A stretch of DNA of 30,668 nucleotides from Symbiodinium natans. Taxonomy: Eukaryota > Sar > Dinophyceae > Suessiales > Symbiodiniaceae. The stretch lies in the NCBI GenBank assembly GCA_905221605.1, contig CAJNDS010000532.1, forward strand, positions 87,501 to 118,168, in the 5' to 3' direction. The translations under genes and the position numbers were made by a program. Below, piece by piece: positions 22,501 through 28,500 of the stretch. The notes under the pieces were generated by a model. It ran no database searches, was not told the DNA's origin, and saw only the letters and a list, made by a program, of their open reading frames with translations. The first letter of the stretch is position 1; each line of letters begins with the position of its first letter.

Positions 22501-25500
22501 ACCCGCGAAACTTCGAGGTTCATGCTGGGTTTCGTAAGAGTTTTTGCTTGGGGGTTAGGGCACTTACTTGGGATTAGGGCTTATCCATGGGTTTATCGGC
22601 TTTCTAGGGTTTATAGGGTTTATCGGGTTGTATAGGATTGTATACGTGTAGATAGGGTTTGTAGGGCGATAAAGGGTTTACAGGGTTTACAGGGTTTGTA
22701 GGGTTTATAGGGTTTATGTTTGTGTGGTTTTGGGTTTCGGGTCTGGGAGTAGTGTCAGGGTTTAGGGATTGGTGTAGGGCTTTGCCCTAAACCCTAAACC
22801 CTAAACCCTAAACCCTAAACCCTAAACCCTAAACCCTAAACCCTAAACCGCTTTTGGGCTTTTGGGGTTTGTAGAGTTTGGGGTTTGGGGAGCAATGCTA
22901 CGCCCGCTGGGCGCCGGGGCAGGCGGTGTCGATCTCCTCCTGCCCGGTGAGGAAGACCTTTGCTCGAGAGCGCATGCCCAGCTGAAGTCGTTATAGGGTT
23001 TAGGGTTTAGGGCTTCGGGTTTAGGGTTTAGGGTTTAGGGTTTAGGGTTTAGGGTTTAGGGTTTGGGGTTTTTCGGGTTTTTCGGGTTTTTCGGGTTTCG
23101 GGTTTCGGGTTTAGGGTTTAGGGTTTAGAACCCCCAAGACCTAAAACCCCAAAACCTTTCACGAGACACATCTTGACATGCAGTGTCACGCACGGGTCAC
23201 ACTGCCAAGAGAGGTCTACTTACGCAACCTGTTCTGAGGACAGGTGCCCCTACTTAGGAGCCTGCTTCTCAGTACCCATGAAATCACCTGGGGGTTCGCT
23301 TCTGTTTGGGGGTTCAGGGTTTTGGGCTTTAGCTTTACTGCCAGGGCAAACCCTTAAGAACCCTTCCTACCGGACCTTACCCCAATTCAGGAGGGCTTAG
23401 GGTTTAGGGCTTGGGGTTTAGGATTTTGGGTTTAGGGTTTAGGGTTTCCGGGAAGGCAGAGTAGGGGAAAGGGCGGGGAGCAGCATCGTAGTATCTAAGG
23501 CGAATAATACGCGCAAAATTCTCGACTTGATATGGGCAACTCTTGAAAGCTAGCCAAGTTATGAATTCTCTCGAATGGCGCCACTCCCCCCGCAAGATCA
23601 AAGGCTTAGGTCCACTTCCTGCCGAATATGTCTGACCATCATTCAACACCCTAAACCCTAAACCCTAAACCCTAAACCCTAAACCCTAAACCCTAAACCC
23701 TAAACCCTCTCATAAGAGCCCCGGAGAGCGGAGCAGGATGCGGCCCGGAGGCCAAAATGTCACCGGAGGGCTCCGTCAAGTGGATCCTGATTGGGGCTTC
23801 TAAGACGGATTGCTTTTTTGGAGTTTAGGGTTTAGGGTTTAGGGTTTAGGGGTTTAGGGGTTTAGGGTTTAGGGTGTTCTTTGGAGTTTCGGGGCCCTGG
23901 GGGTTGCTGACCTTTGGGCTTTTCTTGGGGAAGGAGTTTGGGTTTAGGGTTTAGGGCTAGAGCTTAGGGCTCACGGCCAGGAATGCTGGAACGCCTCACC
24001 TTACTTCCAAATCAGCACATTGTTGCCCGTCAGAACGGCTCACAGAAGAGCGCCTGGCTGTGGCTCCCAATCAGGGCCGTAGTTGCCAACACCCATGCCA
24101 TTCACCAGCGACACATCGTCGTTTGCTTCCACGTTCCACAACTCCACACTTTGGACCGTACTATCGGTCCGAAAGGCTGTGATGTAGCTGGGGTTTCCGC
24201 CTTCAACGAATGCCTTTCCAGCCAGCGCGGTCGCGCCGCGTGGGGAGGTGGTGATGTTGTGCCTGGACTCATCCAGACTTGTCGACATCTGATGGCGCTG
24301 GTCTGCTTCTTCGGGAGCTTGGGGGGGTTGTGAGGGGCTTCTTCAGGGTTTGGGCTTTTTGGGTACCCGAACACCTTTAATGGTCTCTGAAAATTGCCTA
24401 CCGGGGCAACTGCCACCCCACCCCTTCGCCAGACCAAACCCAGACACCCTGGACACCCTCGGAGGACCTAAGTCGATCCTGTAAAGGTTCCCTAAAATTC
24501 TTCAGAAGGCAAAAAGAAACTCCCCGAAACTGTCCTCGAAACCCCTCGCAACGCTTCTCGAAACTTTACTTTCCCCGGACCTGAACCTGAATGGTGTCCC
24601 TAAACCCTCAAGACTTTTAGGGTTTAGGGGAGTCTGACAATCCCCTAGTGGCAAAAGGGGAACTAGATCCTCACAAGGGCCTTGGAACACGGACCAACTA
24701 GTCAAATCACCAACACACTCAGCGAGAGCATCCGCACTGAACTTCTCTTTCATGGCTTCTTGATTAGGTCTTAGGCGTACCCTACGCCACAAAACCCCAA
24801 CAGTAAACCCATCAACCCTTAAACCCTAGACCTGTGAAGCCTGAAACCCTAAACCCTAAACCCGAAATCCTCAACCCTAAACTCTAAACCCCTAAACCCT
24901 GGGCCCTAAACCCTAAACCCCAAACCCTCAACCCCTCGCCCTAAACCCTAGCCCTAGACCCCCCAAACTCTCCCAAAAAAAGAGCCGAACACTCTGGGCC
25001 GAAGCGCTGCAGCACCGTCATCAGCGCCGCTTCGACGTAGTCCTGCTCCGGGTCCTGCGGCTCGAAGGGCGCCCTTTCCGGGCTCATAGGAGTTTAAGGA
25101 ATTCAGGATTAGGAGTTTAGGGGCTTAGGAGTTTAGGAGTTTAGGAGTTTAGGGGTTTAGAAGTTTAGGAGTTTAGGAGTTTAGGGTTTAGGGTTTGGGG
25201 TTTCGGGTTTAGGGTTTAGCGGCTCCTTGGAGTACAGGATCTCCACAGGGAAGGTCCTGCAGGCGAGCTTCATTCGACATTAAGCCCCCCTGAACCCCCA
25301 GACAAAAGACGACAATGCCGACAGAATCTTAGGGTAGTTACATGGTCCCTTAGTATGGGCCCTTAGATGGGGACCCTGTAAGTCTGTCTTCGGAAACTTC
25401 CCAACTACGGGGTTCCACCCAAAACAGGGTACAGGCTTCAGGTATAGGGTTTCGGGTTTAGGGTTTGGGGTTTAAGGTTTCGGGTTTAGGGTTTAAGGGT

Positions 25501-28500
25501 TTAAGGGTTTAAGGGTTTAAGTGTTTAGGGGTTTAGGGGTTTAGGGGTTTAGGGGTTTAGGGGTTTAGGGGTTTGGGGGTTTGGGGGTTTGGGGGTTTAG
25601 GGGTTTAGGGGTTTAGGGGTTGGGTTTAGGGGTTTAAGGGTTTAAGGGTTTAGGGGTCTAGGGGTTTAGCTGTTCGGGACCCTTCGCAGCGTCCGGCAGT
25701 CCTGCCCGGGATGGTGAAGATGTGGGAATTGAAGAAGTAGGCTGGCGAAGTCGAGGGGGGGGGTTTAGGGTTCAGGGTTCAGGATTGGGCAGTGGGTTTA
25801 GGGACCCTAATCCCCCAAGCACCTTGTTTAGGGTTTAGGGTTAATGGGGTCCCCCTAAACCCCCCCCCTTTCGGCAGGTCATCCGAAACCCTCAATCCTA
25901 AAAGGGACCCAAGCGCCCCAGGGCCCTTAATAAACGGCCGAAAGGCCCTAAATTAAAAGCCACCCTAAAACCTAAACCCTAAACCTGAAACCCTAAACCC
26001 TAAACCCTAAACCGTGAGCCCTGAGCCCTAAGCCCTAAACCCTAAACCCTAACCCGAAGAGCGCTCAACTTGTGCCAGCCCTGCTCGAGAACTTCTCCGC
26101 ATCTAAGGTGGCCTGCGAAGGTGAGGAGTGATGTGGTTGGGGTTGAGGGTTGAGGGTTGAGGGTTTAGGGTTTGAGGGCTTTAAGGGTTGAGGCTTCAGC
26201 GTAATTTAGGGTTGCTCAGGGTTGTTTCGGGTTTTAATTAGGCGGCAAGCTTTAGGGTTGCTTGGGGTTGTCTAGGGTTGTCTAGGGTTGTTTCGGGTGT
26301 TAGGCAATCCCTAAACCCTAAACCCTAAACCCTAAACGGCAAGCTTTAGGCTTGCCTAGCGTGGCTTAGATGGGGGGGAAACGAATTTGCGAAACCTTCT
26401 TGGGGTCCGTATCATAAGGGAATCCTACTATTCTGGAGAACCCTAAACCCTAAACCCTTAACCCTAAACCCTAAACCTTAAACTCTATATTAGTGGTCCC
26501 TTATTTTCGTAAACCTCCAAATTGTGTTGTTTGCTTAGGGTTGCTTTGGGTGAAATTGGAGGTTCCGGGTCGTTTTGGGCGTGAGGATGTTTGGGCCTTA
26601 GGCACACAAGGCTTTGCAAGGCCTTGAGCTCCAGCAGCTTAGGGTTTGGGGTTTGGGGTTTAGGGTTTCGGGTTTAGGGTTTAGGGTTTAGGGTTTAGGG
26701 TTTAGGGTTTAGGGTTTAGGGTTTAGGGTTTAGGGTTTAGTTTAGGGTTTAGGGTTTAGGGTTTAGGGTTTAGGGTTTAGGGTTTAGGGTTTAGGGTTTA
26801 GGGTTTAGGGTTTAGGGTTTAGGGTTTAGGGCTTAGGGTTTAGGGTTAAGGGTTTAGGATTTAGGGTTTAGGGTTTAGGGTTTGAGGGTTTCGGGTTTGG
26901 GGTTCGAGGTCTGGGGATTGGGGGGGCGGGCGTTCAGGGCTAAGGTTGCGGCCCTTGGCCAGGAAAGCCGCAGGGGGGCACTTCGTTGAGGTCATCGTTC
27001 AGGGTGTGGGGTTCATGTTTTCCCTTTAAACCCTAGACCCTAGACCCCAGACCCTAGACCCAAAACCCGAAACCCTAAACCCTAAACCCCAAACCCTAAA
27101 CCCTAAACCCTAAACCCTGATCCATACCCTAAGGATCCATGTACCTACATAGTATATACTCGGGCCCTTAAGCTGCCCTGTAGGAACCCCTCTAAGGCCC
27201 CAAGAAAGTACTATACAGGTACACATGGAGCCTTAGGAATTGTGGGGTGTAGGGTTTAGGGATTGTGGGGTGTAGGGTTTAGGGTTTAGGGTTTAGGGTT
27301 GAGGGTTGAGGGTTGAGGGTCGAGGGTCCGCCGACCCTGGCGGCGTGTTGGATGGGTTTGAGGAGGTGAAAACCTCCCTCTTTCCCCCTTACCCCCCCAA
27401 AACGCGGAGGGTGGGGGGGAGGGGGGGGGGGGGGGGGGGGGGGTGGGGAGGGGGGGGGGGGAGGGGGGGGGGGGGGAGGGGGGGGGGGAGGGGGGGGGGG
27501 GGGAGGGGGGGTGGGGGGGGTAGGGGGGGTCGGTGCACAATTTTTTCGTGGAGGACCGCGCCACCCGCACAGCGTAAACAGGCGGTTCAGCACAGGGGGT
27601 AGGCGCGCCCTCAGCAAAATCAGCGTTTTTCTTGCCCACACCCACCCCTCCTCACCCCCTACCCCCCCCCCAACCCCCCCTACCCCCCCCCTACCCCCCC
27701 CCCCCTACCCCCCCCCCCTACCCCCCCCCCCCCGCTCTCTTTTTCTTTCAAGCTAACTGTTTCGGTCCTGGTGCTACCCCCTACCCCCCCCCCAAGAACT
27801 CTGCCGAGCAGGCTGGGATGATCTTCGAACCATGCGATGAGGAAAGCATCCTTTGAGCCGACGAGCGGGTTTAGATTTAGGGTTTATGGTTAGGGTTCAG
27901 GGTTCAGGGCTCAGGGTTTAGGGTTTAGGGTTTAGGGGCTATAACAGTAGCCCAAGCAGGAGCTAGCCTGTCGAGAAATGACCGTATGCACATATCCGAA
28001 GTCCTGAAGCACCACTGCAGACAGTGCCATCCTCGTTCGTTGTCATGTCGCTGCAGCACGTCGGCAGCCAAGATTCAGGCAATGCAAGTGATGAAGGCGG
28101 TTCACGCCATCTGCGCTGAGGCCGTGCAGCCCGCTTCGTGCGCCTGGCATCGGCGCCAATCTTCTGTTCGCGGCTGCCCGATCTGAAGCGGCCAGTCGTG
28201 AAAGGGGTTAGGGTTTGGGGTTTAGGGCTTAGGGCTTAGGGTTTAGGGTTTAGGGTTTAGGGCTTAGGGTTGAGAATCATGCACTCCAAAACCCCCAAAG
28301 CCCTGAACCCCCAGCAGGGTTTCCAGGGTTTTAGGGTTTCGGGGCGCCTCGAACTCCCCTAAACCCCTAAACCCCTAAACCCCTGAACCCCTGAACCCCT
28401 AAACCCCTAAACCAAACCCCTAAACCCCTAAACCCTCCACACCCCAGAATCCCTAGACCCATAAAACCCTAAACCCTTACACCCCTAACCCTAAACCCTC

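Noticed and set aside
27279-27756. Proline-rich and glycine-rich proteins
   Set aside because: Direct products of poly-G and poly-C tracts in several frames.
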